From Desulfamplus sp. (GTDB taxonomy: Bacteria; Desulfobacterota; Desulfobacteria; Desulfobacterales; Desulfobacteraceae): a stretch of DNA of 9,291 nucleotides. Location: contig JADFYT010000078.1 in NCBI GenBank assembly GCA_015232935.1, positions 1 through 9,291 on the forward strand, written 5' to 3'. Below the pieces are notes generated by a model. The model was not told the origin of the DNA. It saw only the letters and a program-made list of their open reading frames with translations, and ran no database searches. This document shows, piece after piece, positions 1 to 7,029 of this stretch (positions are counted from its first letter, which is position 1; every line of letters begins with the position of its first letter). The position numbers were made by a program, and so were the translations under genes.

Positions 1-2998
1 GGATCTTTTCAAGCCGTCGGGTCAGTTGCCCCTGATAAACAAGGCCATCAAGAGATTCAAGGAGCTGCAAAAAGAGGTCAAGGCAGCAAGCCTCTCGTCC
101 AGGGAGTGGAAAGAGCATCAAAAAGCCGTAGAAAATGCCGAGGCCCAAAGAGCCGGACTGGAAAAAGAACGAGACAGGAAGAATAAGGATTTGTATCGTA
201 TTGAGCGGTTAGAGAGGGCAATTCCCGAGCTTGCATCCCTGAATTCCTGGAAGTCCCGGCTGCTTGCCTTGGGAGAGGTTGTCCTGCTTCCGCCCGATTT
301 TTCGCAAAAACACCAGAAATGCAGCTATAAAACAGCCGAGGCCATGCTGAACCTCAAACGGGACACTGACCAACAGCTTAAACTTGAAGAGAAGATCAAA
401 GCGATATCATTCAACAAGGAGCTTTTGAACCATGCACAGATGGTTGATGATTTTCATCAGCGTCTTGGCGAATACCGCAAGGGGCAAAAAGACCGGCCGG
501 AAAGAAACGGCATGAGAATCAGCCTGAAAAGAGATGCTGGAGCCCTTCTTGATCAGATTCGGCCAGACCTGACACTTGACGATGTCGAGACTCTGCGGCC
601 AATGCTTGCCAGGGCAAGGCTCATGCAGCAGTTAAGCCCCAAACATGAGGCGATAAACCAGCAGATCGAACTTGCACAAAAGCAGATCAGGTCAGCAGAT
701 CACGAGATCAGGGATATAGAGAAAAGCCTGGAGACAATGCCGCAGACAAAGGATCCCAAAAATCTTCTCCAGGCACTCAGGCTTGCACAAAAAATCGGGG
801 ATATTGACCAGCATATAGAAAATAACAGAGGTGCGGTCGAGCTTAACAAAAAAACGTGCCTTTCAGAGCTCAAAAGGATCGGGCTATGGTCAGGAGATCT
901 GCCAGGCCTTATGGAAATTGCCCTGCCGCTTGCTGAAACCGTGCAGCAGTTTGACAGGGATTACAGCACCCTCTCTGATGAGAGGCGTGAACTTGAAAAG
1001 GATCGCAAAAATATAGAAAAAGAGTTAAAAACCGTGCTGGCCGAGATTAAAAAGGCAGAGTACGCAGGCGAAGTTCCTTCAGAGGAGGATCTGGATCATA
1101 CCCGTGAAAAACGGCAACAGGGCTGGCAGCTTTTGCGGCGACAGTGGATTGACAAGCAGGATGTGGCTCGGGAAAGCAAAAACTATGATTCTGGAAAACC
1201 GCTCCATGATGCCTATGAGGATTATGTGCAGGAGGCCGATATTATTGCGGACAGGCTTCGCAGGGAGGCTGACAGGGTAGCCCATGCAGCATCTTTTCGT
1301 GCCAGGGCAGAGACATTGCAGGACGCTCTTGCAGAAAATGGCAAGGGCAAAAACATGTTTGATCTCAAGGAACAGAAGCTCGACCAGTCGTGGCTGCGGG
1401 TATGGGAACCTGTTGGAATTACACCCCTCTCCCCTAAAGAGATGAGTTCCTGGCTTTCCCAGATGGATAAACTGCGTTTTAAAGTGGGCGATATATTTAA
1501 AAAAGAGCAGGATATCGAACTTGACGCAAAAAGAAGAAAAGAGCTCAGGCAGGCCATAGAAAAGGAGCTTGATCTTCTGGGAGAGCACAAACCTCTTGGA
1601 AGCGAGGAGCTTGGGCCTCTGCTGATTACAGCACAGAGCATAACAGAGAGGATTGCCGATCAAAAAAAAGAGTCAGAAAAATTAAAAGAGAGAGAGCAAA
1701 ATGCCAAAAAAGCATTTCAGCGGGCAGAAGAAGAGCTTGAAGATGCCAGGGATGCTCTGCTCAAGTGGCAGGAGCAGTGGAAAAAAGCGGTTTCAGGACT
1801 GGGACTTAAAGACGAGGTTTCCACCTTTGAGGCTCTTGACCTTATCGAGACCTTAAAAAGCTGTTTTGACAAACTCAAAGAGGCGGACGATCTTAAAAAA
1901 AGAATTGCAGGTATTGACAGGGATGCAGAGAAACTTGAGGCAGAATTCAAAAGCCTGCTTGACAAGGTGGCTCCCGAGATGCTCAATCTGCCTCTGGAGC
2001 AGGCCATTTTGCAATTGAGGCATATGCTTGGCAACGCACAAAAAGATAGTGCCCTGCATGACAAGCTCTCTGAAGAGCTTGAATCGATACAAAAAGATGT
2101 CTCTGTGGCCAGGCAGACCTTAAACAGTGCAAACGGGCAGATGAATGAACTTCTGAGGATAGCCAGATGCAAAAATCCAGAGGATTTGACAGCGGTAATA
2201 GCAAGATTCACAGAATACCAGAGGCTGCAAGAGAGGATTTCCAGCAGTGAGGCGACACTTGCCAAAATAGGGGCAGGAGCAACAATCGAGGAGCTTTCAG
2301 AGCAGGCATCAGAACTCAATGCTGATGAACTGCCCGGCAGAACAGAATCCTTACGCAAGGATATTGATGGCAGAATAAACCCTGAAATCAACAGGATATC
2401 CCAGATAATCGGTGAGGAGAAAAACAAGCTCTCGGCAATGGATGGCAGTGCCGGAGCTGCTGAAATTGCAGACAGGATGGAACAGGAACTTGCCAGGATA
2501 CGGAGGCTTGCATCAAGGTATGCACAGATCAGGATTGCCTCCAGAATATTGCAGCGGGAGATCGAACGCTACAGGGAAGAGCACCAGGATCCGGTCCTGA
2601 AAATCGCATCAGGTTATTTCAGCAACCTGACTCTTGGCTCGTTTGTGAGCCTGCGTACTGATGTGGATGACAAGGGTGAACCTGTTCTTGTAGGAACAAG
2701 ACCTGACGGAATTCGTCTTACAGTGGACAAGATGAGTTCCGGAACCCGGGACCAGCTCTACCTTGCCTTGCGTATAGCAACTATTGAATGGCGTCTTCAA
2801 ACCAGGGAGCCAATGCCGTTTATAGTGGATGATATCCTTATCAACTTTGATGATGACCGCTCAAGAGCAACCCTTAATGTGCTAAGTGATCTGTCAAGAA
2901 AGAACCAGGTGATTCTCTTTACTCACCACCGCCAGATTATTGAGGATGTCAAAAACATCAAAACAGATGCTGCAATTCAGATCCACGAGCTGGGGTAA
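1..2998 (+). CDS. SMC/Rad50-like coiled-coil ATPase, YhaN type, 5'-truncated by the window edge
   Basis: Large P-loop ATPase of the Rad50/SbcC/YhaN class, in which paired ATPase heads joined by a long coiled coil act in DNA repair or DNA processing, usually with a metallophosphoesterase partner. A TTG at 26 could serve as a start, but the frame is open to base 2, and the residues before it (DLFKPSGQ) run smoothly into a YhaN-like sequence. The true start, with Walker A, is therefore upstream. Nearly the whole length is charged, heptad-like helix rich in K/E/R/L. The C-terminal head is complete: ABC signature MSSGTRDQLYLALRIA at nt 2732-2779, Walker B MPFIVDDILINFDDD from nt 2813, and a switch histidine loop FTHHRQ around nt 2918-2935. 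No CxxC zinc hook of the Rad50 kind is visible. The family call is good. The exact role (YhaN-like repair versus another SMC-like ATPase) depends on the upstream partner, which is not visible. Confidence 0.8.
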   Translation, partial: DLFKPSGQLPLINKAIKRFKELQKEVKAASLSSREWKEHQKAVENAEAQRAGLEKERDRKNKDLYRIERLERAIPELASLNSWKSRLLALGEVVLLPPDFSQKHQKCSYKTAEAMLNLKRDTDQQLKLEEKIKAISFNKELLNHAQMVDDFHQRLGEYRKGQKDRPERNGMRISLKRDAGALLDQIRPDLTLDDVETLRPMLARARLMQQLSPKHEAINQQIELAQKQIRSADHEIRDIEKSLETMPQTKDPKNLLQALRLAQKIGDIDQHIENNRGAVELNKKTCLSELKRIGLWSGDLPGLMEIALPLAETVQQFDRDYSTLSDERRELEKDRKNIEKELKTVLAEIKKAEYAGEVPSEEDLDHTREKRQQGWQLLRRQWIDKQDVARESKNYDSGKPLHDAYEDYVQEADIIADRLRREADRVAHAASFRARAETLQDALAENGKGKNMFDLKEQKLDQSWLRVWEPVGITPLSPKEMSSWLSQMDKLRFKVGDIFKKEQDIELDAKRRKELRQAIEKELDLLGEHKPLGSEELGPLLITAQSITERIADQKKESEKLKEREQNAKKAFQRAEEELEDARDALLKWQEQWKKAVSGLGLKDEVSTFEALDLIETLKSCFDKLKEADDLKKRIAGIDRDAEKLEAEFKSLLDKVAPEMLNLPLEQAILQLRHMLGNAQKDSALHDKLSEELESIQKDVSVARQTLNSANGQMNELLRIARCKNPEDLTAVIARFTEYQRLQERISSSEATLAKIGAGATIEELSEQASELNADELPGRTESLRKDIDGRINPEINRISQIIGEEKNKLSAMDGSAGAAEIADRMEQELARIRRLASRYAQIRIASRILQREIERYREEHQDPVLKIASGYFSNLTLGSFVSLRTDVDDKGEPVLVGTRPDGIRLTVDKMSSGTRDQLYLALRIATIEWRLQTREPMPFIVDDILINFDDDRSRATLNVLSDLSRKNQVILFTHHRQIIEDVKNIKTDAAIQIHELG

Positions 2999-3263
2999 CA
3001 TCTGTGCATCCAACGCAGATCTGCCGGATCTGTACAAAAAAGAGTTCGATTTGAAGGACAAGGCAAAAGTTGCAGTGACCACCAGAACGCGAGTGCTTCC
3101 TTGCAAGCATTTGTCAGAAAAAATGAGCTTCAATCTATAAAGAAAACTCTGAGATACGCTGGAACAGAATCGGCCAAATTATCAATTGAAAGACAAGATT
3201 CTGTAATGGAAGAAAATTCAGACCAAAACACCATGCTCGTAATAATGCAAGGAAGAACAAACA
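2999..3263. other. 265-bp AT-rich intergenic region
   Basis: This is non-coding spacer between the ATPase gene and the acetyltransferase. No supported gene is seen: the short open frames lack ribosome binding sites and resemble no family I know. A small perfect inverted repeat (CAGATC / GATCTG, 3016-3021 and 3027-3032, 5-base loop) sits just after the ATPase stop codon. It has no T run after it, so it is not a convincing terminator. Base composition shifts to AT-rich from about 3120 onwards, matching the following genes rather than the preceding one. Confidence 0.5.
3179..3207 (+). promoter_or_regulatory. candidate sigma70 promoter for the GNAT / toxin-antitoxin genes
   Basis: TTATCA (3179-3184) and TGTAAT (3202-3207) are separated by exactly 17 bases. 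They match the -35 consensus at 4 of 6 and the -10 consensus at 5 of 6 positions. The -10 ends 56 bases before the acetyltransferase ATG. This is a sequence-match inference only; AT-rich DNA yields such matches by chance fairly often. Confidence 0.35.
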
Positions 3264-3902
3264 ATGAACATAGTTATAAGACCTGAAGAAGAAACCGATT
3301 TTATCAAAGTTGAAGAGCTGACAAGAGAGGCTTTCTGGAATTTGTACAGGCCTGGATGCGATGAGCACTATACGGCACACAAACTCAGAAGCAGTCTGGA
3401 TTTTATAAAAGATCTTGATTTTGTTGCAGAAACTGACGGGCATATTGTCGGCAGTATAATGTACACCAAATCATATGTTGAAAATGAAGAAGCCGAAAGG
3501 ATAGAAACAGCGACATTTGGCCCTTTTTGTGTTCATCCAGAATATCAGCGGCTTGGGATAGGAAGCATGTTGATAGACCGCACAAAAGATATTGTTATAG
3601 AAAAAGGGTATCCTGCCATTATCATACTGGGTGATCCACATAATTATTGCAAGCATGGATTTAAAACAGGAAAAGATTTCAATATAAGCACAATGGACGG
3701 GAAATATCCATCCGGATTGCTTGTTTTGGAACTGAAAAAGGGAATATTTGATGATCATAAATGGAAATTCAAGTCAAGCGATTCATATGAAGTCGATATG
3801 GAAGATGTGGAGTTGTTTGACAAGAAGTTTCCGTCAAAGAACAAAGAGTACAAATACAGTCAGGATTTATTCTCAATAATGATAAGGTCTTATGTTGAAT
3901 GA
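3264..3902 (+). CDS. GNAT family N-acetyltransferase (YhbS-like)
   Basis: Predicted cytoplasmic acetyl-CoA-dependent N-acetyltransferase of 212 residues; the substrate cannot be told from sequence. The N-terminal strand and helix (IRPEEETDFIKVEELTREAF) are typical of GNAT motif C/D. A central strand carries FGPFCVHPEYQRLGIG, whose Q95-R-L-G-I-G100 is the acetyl-CoA pyrophosphate-binding motif A. The following strand IIILGDPHNYCKHGF (about residues 119-133) matches the LGDPxYYxxFGF block typical of YhbS-like acetyltransferases. A C-terminal tail of about 75 residues extends past that block. The ATG at 3264 is preceded by AAGGAAG (3249-3255) at a good distance. The gene is AT-richer than the flanking large genes and ends 20 bp before the antitoxin, so the two may be co-transcribed. 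It is not of the TacT toxin type: its neighbour is not a ribbon-helix-helix antitoxin. Confidence 0.87.
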   Translation: MNIVIRPEEETDFIKVEELTREAFWNLYRPGCDEHYTAHKLRSSLDFIKDLDFVAETDGHIVGSIMYTKSYVENEEAERIETATFGPFCVHPEYQRLGIGSMLIDRTKDIVIEKGYPAIIILGDPHNYCKHGFKTGKDFNISTMDGKYPSGLLVLELKKGIFDDHKWKFKSSDSYEVDMEDVELFDKKFPSKNKEYKYSQDLFSIMIRSYVE

Positions 3903-3922
3903 TAAAAATCAAGGAGGTATAG

Positions 3923-4165
3923 ATGACAACATTATCAGTAGCAGAAGCACGTTCCAACCTTTATAGTCTTATTGACAATATGTCATCCTCTCATGAGCCT
4001 ATTATTATCACTGGCAAGAAAGGCAATGCTGTTCTTATTTCTGAAGAAGACTGGAGATCAATTCAAGAGACTATATTTCTGTTAAATATTCCGGGAATGC
4101 GTGAGTCTATCAGGGATGGCCTTGCAACTCCAATAGATGATTGTGATGAGTATCCTGACTGGTGA
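3923..4165 (+). CDS. type II antitoxin, Phd/YefM family
   Basis: Antitoxin of 80 residues that should bind and neutralise a YoeB/RelE-type ribosome-dependent mRNA endonuclease and repress its own operon. The N-terminal DNA-binding/dimerisation part has the family pattern: TLSVAEARSNLYSLIDNM, then EPIIITGKKGNAVLISEEDW at about residues 25-44. The C-terminal part (SIQETIFLLNIPGMRESIRDG and an acidic tail ending DEYPDW) is the toxin-wrapping segment usual for YefM. Length is normal for the family. A strong ribosome binding site AAGGAGGT (3911-3918) lies 4 bases before the ATG. The stop codon TGA (4163-4165) shares its last A with the toxin ATG, the standard antitoxin-first, translationally coupled arrangement. 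The antitoxin appears intact although its toxin partner is broken. I found no clear YefM-type operator palindrome upstream. Confidence 0.92.
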   Translation: MTTLSVAEARSNLYSLIDNMSSSHEPIIITGKKGNAVLISEEDWRSIQETIFLLNIPGMRESIRDGLATPIDDCDEYPDW

Positions 4166-4425
4166 TGTGGAAGGTTGTTTTTACAAAACAAGCTCAAAAG
4201 GATGCAAAAAAATTATCAAAATCTGGTTTAAAATCAAAAGCTGAAGAAATTATTGAGCTGTTGAAACATAACCCATATCAAACGCCACCACCCTATGAAA
4301 AACTGCGAGGTGATTTATCCGGCACATATTGAAGAAGGTTAAATATTCAGCATAGAATTGTTTACCAAATCCTGAATGATGAACAAATCATTAAAGTTGT
4401 TCGCATGTGGACTCATTATGAGTAA
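4165..4425 (+). pseudogene. YoeB/RelE-family toxin interrupted by an in-frame TGA
   Basis: Reading from the ATG at 4165 gives 55 residues beginning MWKVVFTKQAQKDAKKL and reaching YEKLRGDLSGTY. The next codon is TGA (4330-4332). The same frame then continues RRLNIQHRIVYQILNDEQ and ends VVRMWTHYE before TAA (4423-4425). The two halves together make 86 codons plus the terminal stop, the usual YoeB/Txe length. They contain the family blocks LSGxYSRRxNxxHRxVY and a C-terminal HY. The family residue at the TGA is normally Ser, so one C-to-G change (TCA to TGA) explains the break. A protein ending there would lack the conserved Arg of the HRIVY block and the C-terminal His-Tyr used in catalysis, so it should be inactive. 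The one-base overlap with the antitoxin identifies it as that gene's partner. A sequencing error is the main alternative. Confidence 0.88.
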
Positions 4426-4462
4426 AAGACAGAACAATGAAAAATATTTCAAATCTCTGTCT
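4423..4462 (-). terminator. candidate terminator of the aminotransferase-alr-ptsP operon
   Basis: An extended fold-back has an outer stem AGACAGA (4427-4433) / TCTGTCT (4456-4462) and an inner stem TGAAA (4438-4442) / TTTCA (4447-4451) with an AATA loop. A 4+4-base internal loop separates the two stems. Read on the - strand, the structure comes 23 bases after the ptsP stop and is followed by TTTTAC, a short T run. Read on the + strand it has no T run. It overlaps the end of the broken toxin gene. The stems are AT-rich and interrupted, so termination strength is uncertain. Confidence 0.4.
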
Positions 4463-4484
4463 CTCGATAATTAATGATTACATC

Positions 4485-6956
4485 TCAATCACTACTGATC
4501 TCCATCAACCTCTCAACCCCTTTTACGCTGTCCTGTGCAAGAAGAGATTGTGCATATTTTTGGGCATCAGGAATTGACCATCTGTTGATGCATTTTTGTG
4601 CGGTAAACAAAAAGTGTTGATTGACGCTCAGTTTTCTGATGCCAATACCAAGAAAAAAGGGGATAAATTGAGACTCCCTGGCCATTTCCCCACACACTGA
4701 AATATCTTTTCCGGCAGCTATAACAGCCTTGGCGACCCTGTTCAACGCCCTTAAAACTCCTGGATGATGAGGGGCATAATATTCTGCGATACGATCATTT
4801 GTCCGGTCTGCCGCAAGCATGTACTGGACAAAATCATTGGTGCCGATTGAAAAAAAGTCTGCCTCGGCAGCAAGAGCGTCAATGATCTCAACAACAGAAG
4901 GCAGCTCAATCATCATGCCTGTCTGCGGCATTTTCACTACTGTTTTGTTTTTTGGAATACTATCCTGGCCAGCCTCTGACGAGTTTGATCTTTCACAAGA
5001 TGCTTTCAATTTTTCATAACAGCTTGCAACCATATCTCTGGCCTTGCGAAAATCATCCAGGGAGGAGATCATGGGAAACATGATTCTAAGATTTGTGTCA
5101 GGCTCTGCGTCAGCCGATGCAACAAGAATTGCCCTGATCTGCTGCTCCATAATTTCAGGATGCCTGAAAGCAAACCGGATTGAACGAAGCCCGAGCTCGG
5201 GATTTGCCTCACCGGCATTCTCAAAATAACTCAGCATCTTGTCTCCACCGACATCCAGAGTTCTTACAGTAACCTCTTTGCCTGCCATTCTGGAAAACAG
5301 AATATCATAAACCCTTATCTGTTCAGCTTCAGAAGGAAAATTGTTTCGTACCAGAAATGGAAATTCTGACCGATAAAGCCCTACCCCAGGAGCATTGAGA
5401 CGGATTGCCGAATCCAGTTCACTCAGAAGATTTATATTGACCATAAGAGAAACAGGAACACCATCAGCACTCAGAGTCTGAATTTCAGGGATATTGTCCA
5501 GAACTTTTTCCGAAACTATACGCTGATGGAACTGCTCTTCAATTTTCGGGTCAGGATTGAAATAGATATTGCCGACTTCGGCATCTATCACTACGGTCGG
5601 CTCACCCTGCATTGACAAAATTGCCAGATCATCTGTAATGAGCATGGGAATACCAAGCGAGCGGGCAAGAATGGCGGCATGTGAAGCGATACCTCCGCCT
5701 CCCGCAAGAATAAATCCGGCTGCCCCTTTCATTGCAAACCTTACAGCCTGTGAAGGAAGAAGATCACGGGCAATCAGTATTCTGTTCTCATGGCTTGTGA
5801 TCCCGCCTATGTCACCTTTATGAAGATTCTCGATCAGGCGGATGGCAATATCTTCAACATCAGCGACCTTTGCCTGAAGATACTCGTTATCGCTTGAGCC
5901 AAAGAGATCCATATATTTTCTGGCAACCGTAACCACGGCTGAAAGAGCGGAGCCGCCATTACGGGTCATCTCCTTCATTTTAACGGAAAAGCCCTTGTCG
6001 TTGAGTATCATTATGTGGGCACCGAAAATAAGGCTCACAGCTTCCGGCAGACGTCGAGAGACATCCTTCTCAAGAGATTCAATCTGGGATGCTGTTCGCT
6101 CAATGGCCATTTCCAGAGCATTGATCTGATTCAACCTGTACTCTTTCTCCAGATTATTGACAGCCTGTGATCTGTTGTCTTTGTCCTGATCGTTGAGACC
6201 CTGCAAGCTGTTGTCGCTGACTCCATGCACACCATGATCCCGGATTCCGGGCGGACTGTCATCCTTGACCTGATGATTGCCTCTGAGCATCTCAAGTACC
6301 GGATTATTGCCTGCTATCATAGCACGGCCTACGGCAATTCCCCGTGAGGCAATCCGTGCGGGAAGAATCCTTGGCAGATCCACGGGCTCTTTAACATGCT
6401 TGATCTTTCCTGCTGAACCATCCTTTGCTGATTCGCTCTCCTTGAGACTCAAAAGAACCCGTGCGTTTTCAATAATAACCGCGAGCTGGGAGGCAATGGA
6501 TCTCAATACCATTGCCTCTTCACCTGAAAAGCTGTGGTTGGCGAGCCTCTGGACAACCATAACCCCGATCCCCTGCCAACCTCTCAATATGGGAATGGCA
6601 AGAAAACACTCAAAGGGCTCTTCATTTGCTCCAGGAAAATATTTAAAATCAGGATTGAGGCTTGCGTGATCTTCTAAAATCATCTCCATGGTGTCCATGG
6701 CTTTGCCAACAAGCCCCTCCCCTACCCTCATTTTAACAACTCCCACAGATTCAGGGTTAAGTCCTTTTGTAGCCCTGAGCACAAGCTCTCTTCGGCGGCT
6801 GTCAAGAAGATATATTGAGCAGACCTCAGCATCAAGATGCCTTGCCACAAGAAGCACGCACCTTTGCAATATCTTTTCCGTGTCAGAGACTCCTGAAAGC
6901 AGAGCAAACATCTCTCCTGCATCACAAAGCAACTCCAAATGATTCTTTTTTCCCAT
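4485..6956 (-). CDS. ptsP: PtsP, GAF-domain phosphoenolpyruvate-protein phosphotransferase (enzyme I Ntr)
   Basis: Enzyme I of the nitrogen-type phosphotransferase system. It autophosphorylates on His with PEP and passes the phosphoryl group to an HPr-type carrier, usually for regulation rather than sugar uptake; it is cytoplasmic. Domains in its 823 residues: GAF sensor about 17-167; enzyme I N-domain starting RGIAVGRAMI near 205; swivelling phospho-His domain with GGIASHAAILARSLGIP, catalytic His426; and a PEP-binding TIM barrel about 495-785. The barrel shows LYRSEF (Arg529), RTLDVGGDK (Arg565), NPELGLRS (Arg591), MIELPS (Glu684), GTNDFVQY (Asp708) and VCGEMA (Cys755). All key residues are present. 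Two linkers look longer than usual: a polar one at about 228-266 and another at about 655-674. The ATG at 6956 has AGGA (6965-6968) 8 bases upstream. It lies 73 bp after alr in the same direction, probably in one operon. No HPr/NPr or EIIA-Ntr gene is in the window. Confidence 0.95.
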   Translation of the reverse strand: MGKKNHLELLCDAGEMFALLSGVSDTEKILQRCVLLVARHLDAEVCSIYLLDSRRRELVLRATKGLNPESVGVVKMRVGEGLVGKAMDTMEMILEDHASLNPDFKYFPGANEEPFECFLAIPILRGWQGIGVMVVQRLANHSFSGEEAMVLRSIASQLAVIIENARVLLSLKESESAKDGSAGKIKHVKEPVDLPRILPARIASRGIAVGRAMIAGNNPVLEMLRGNHQVKDDSPPGIRDHGVHGVSDNSLQGLNDQDKDNRSQAVNNLEKEYRLNQINALEMAIERTASQIESLEKDVSRRLPEAVSLIFGAHIMILNDKGFSVKMKEMTRNGGSALSAVVTVARKYMDLFGSSDNEYLQAKVADVEDIAIRLIENLHKGDIGGITSHENRILIARDLLPSQAVRFAMKGAAGFILAGGGGIASHAAILARSLGIPMLITDDLAILSMQGEPTVVIDAEVGNIYFNPDPKIEEQFHQRIVSEKVLDNIPEIQTLSADGVPVSLMVNINLLSELDSAIRLNAPGVGLYRSEFPFLVRNNFPSEAEQIRVYDILFSRMAGKEVTVRTLDVGGDKMLSYFENAGEANPELGLRSIRFAFRHPEIMEQQIRAILVASADAEPDTNLRIMFPMISSLDDFRKARDMVASCYEKLKASCERSNSSEAGQDSIPKNKTVVKMPQTGMMIELPSVVEIIDALAAEADFFSIGTNDFVQYMLAADRTNDRIAEYYAPHHPGVLRALNRVAKAVIAAGKDISVCGEMARESQFIPFFLGIGIRKLSVNQHFLFTAQKCINRWSIPDAQKYAQSLLAQDSVKGVERLMEISSD

Positions 6957-7029
6957 TACACAATTCCTGAATTATTATTTTTCATGCATAAATTTTTGAA
7001 ACCTGACAAAGTAGAAATAAATATCAAAA

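Noticed and set aside
1079..2427. Long open frames on the - strand inside the ATPase gene (1079-1663 and 1717-2427)
   Set aside because: They are antisense shadows of a strongly coding, charged coiled-coil gene; the translations are Ser/Leu-rich with no recognisable domain.
3015..3033. CAGATC/GATCTG hairpin as a terminator of the ATPase gene
   Set aside because: The stem is short and is followed by TACAAAAAA rather than a T run.
2940..3286. Small + strand frames running from the ATPase end into the intergenic region
   Set aside because: They have no ribosome binding site or family resemblance, and they overlap the well-supported GNAT start.
4330..4332. TGA in the toxin as a selenocysteine codon
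   Set aside because: The family residue here is Ser, not Cys, the bases just after show no convincing SECIS-type hairpin, and a single point mutation explains it.
3264..4425. Three-component toxin system with the GNAT protein as an acetyltransferase toxin
   Set aside because: The GNAT protein is a YhbS-like enzyme longer than TacT-type toxins, and the next gene is a Phd/YefM antitoxin, not ribbon-helix-helix. The antitoxin already has its own YoeB-like partner.
6957..7029. Separate promoter or terminator between alr and ptsP
   Set aside because: The 73-bp gap is AT-rich, but I could find neither a well-spaced -35/-10 pair nor a stable hairpin with a T run.
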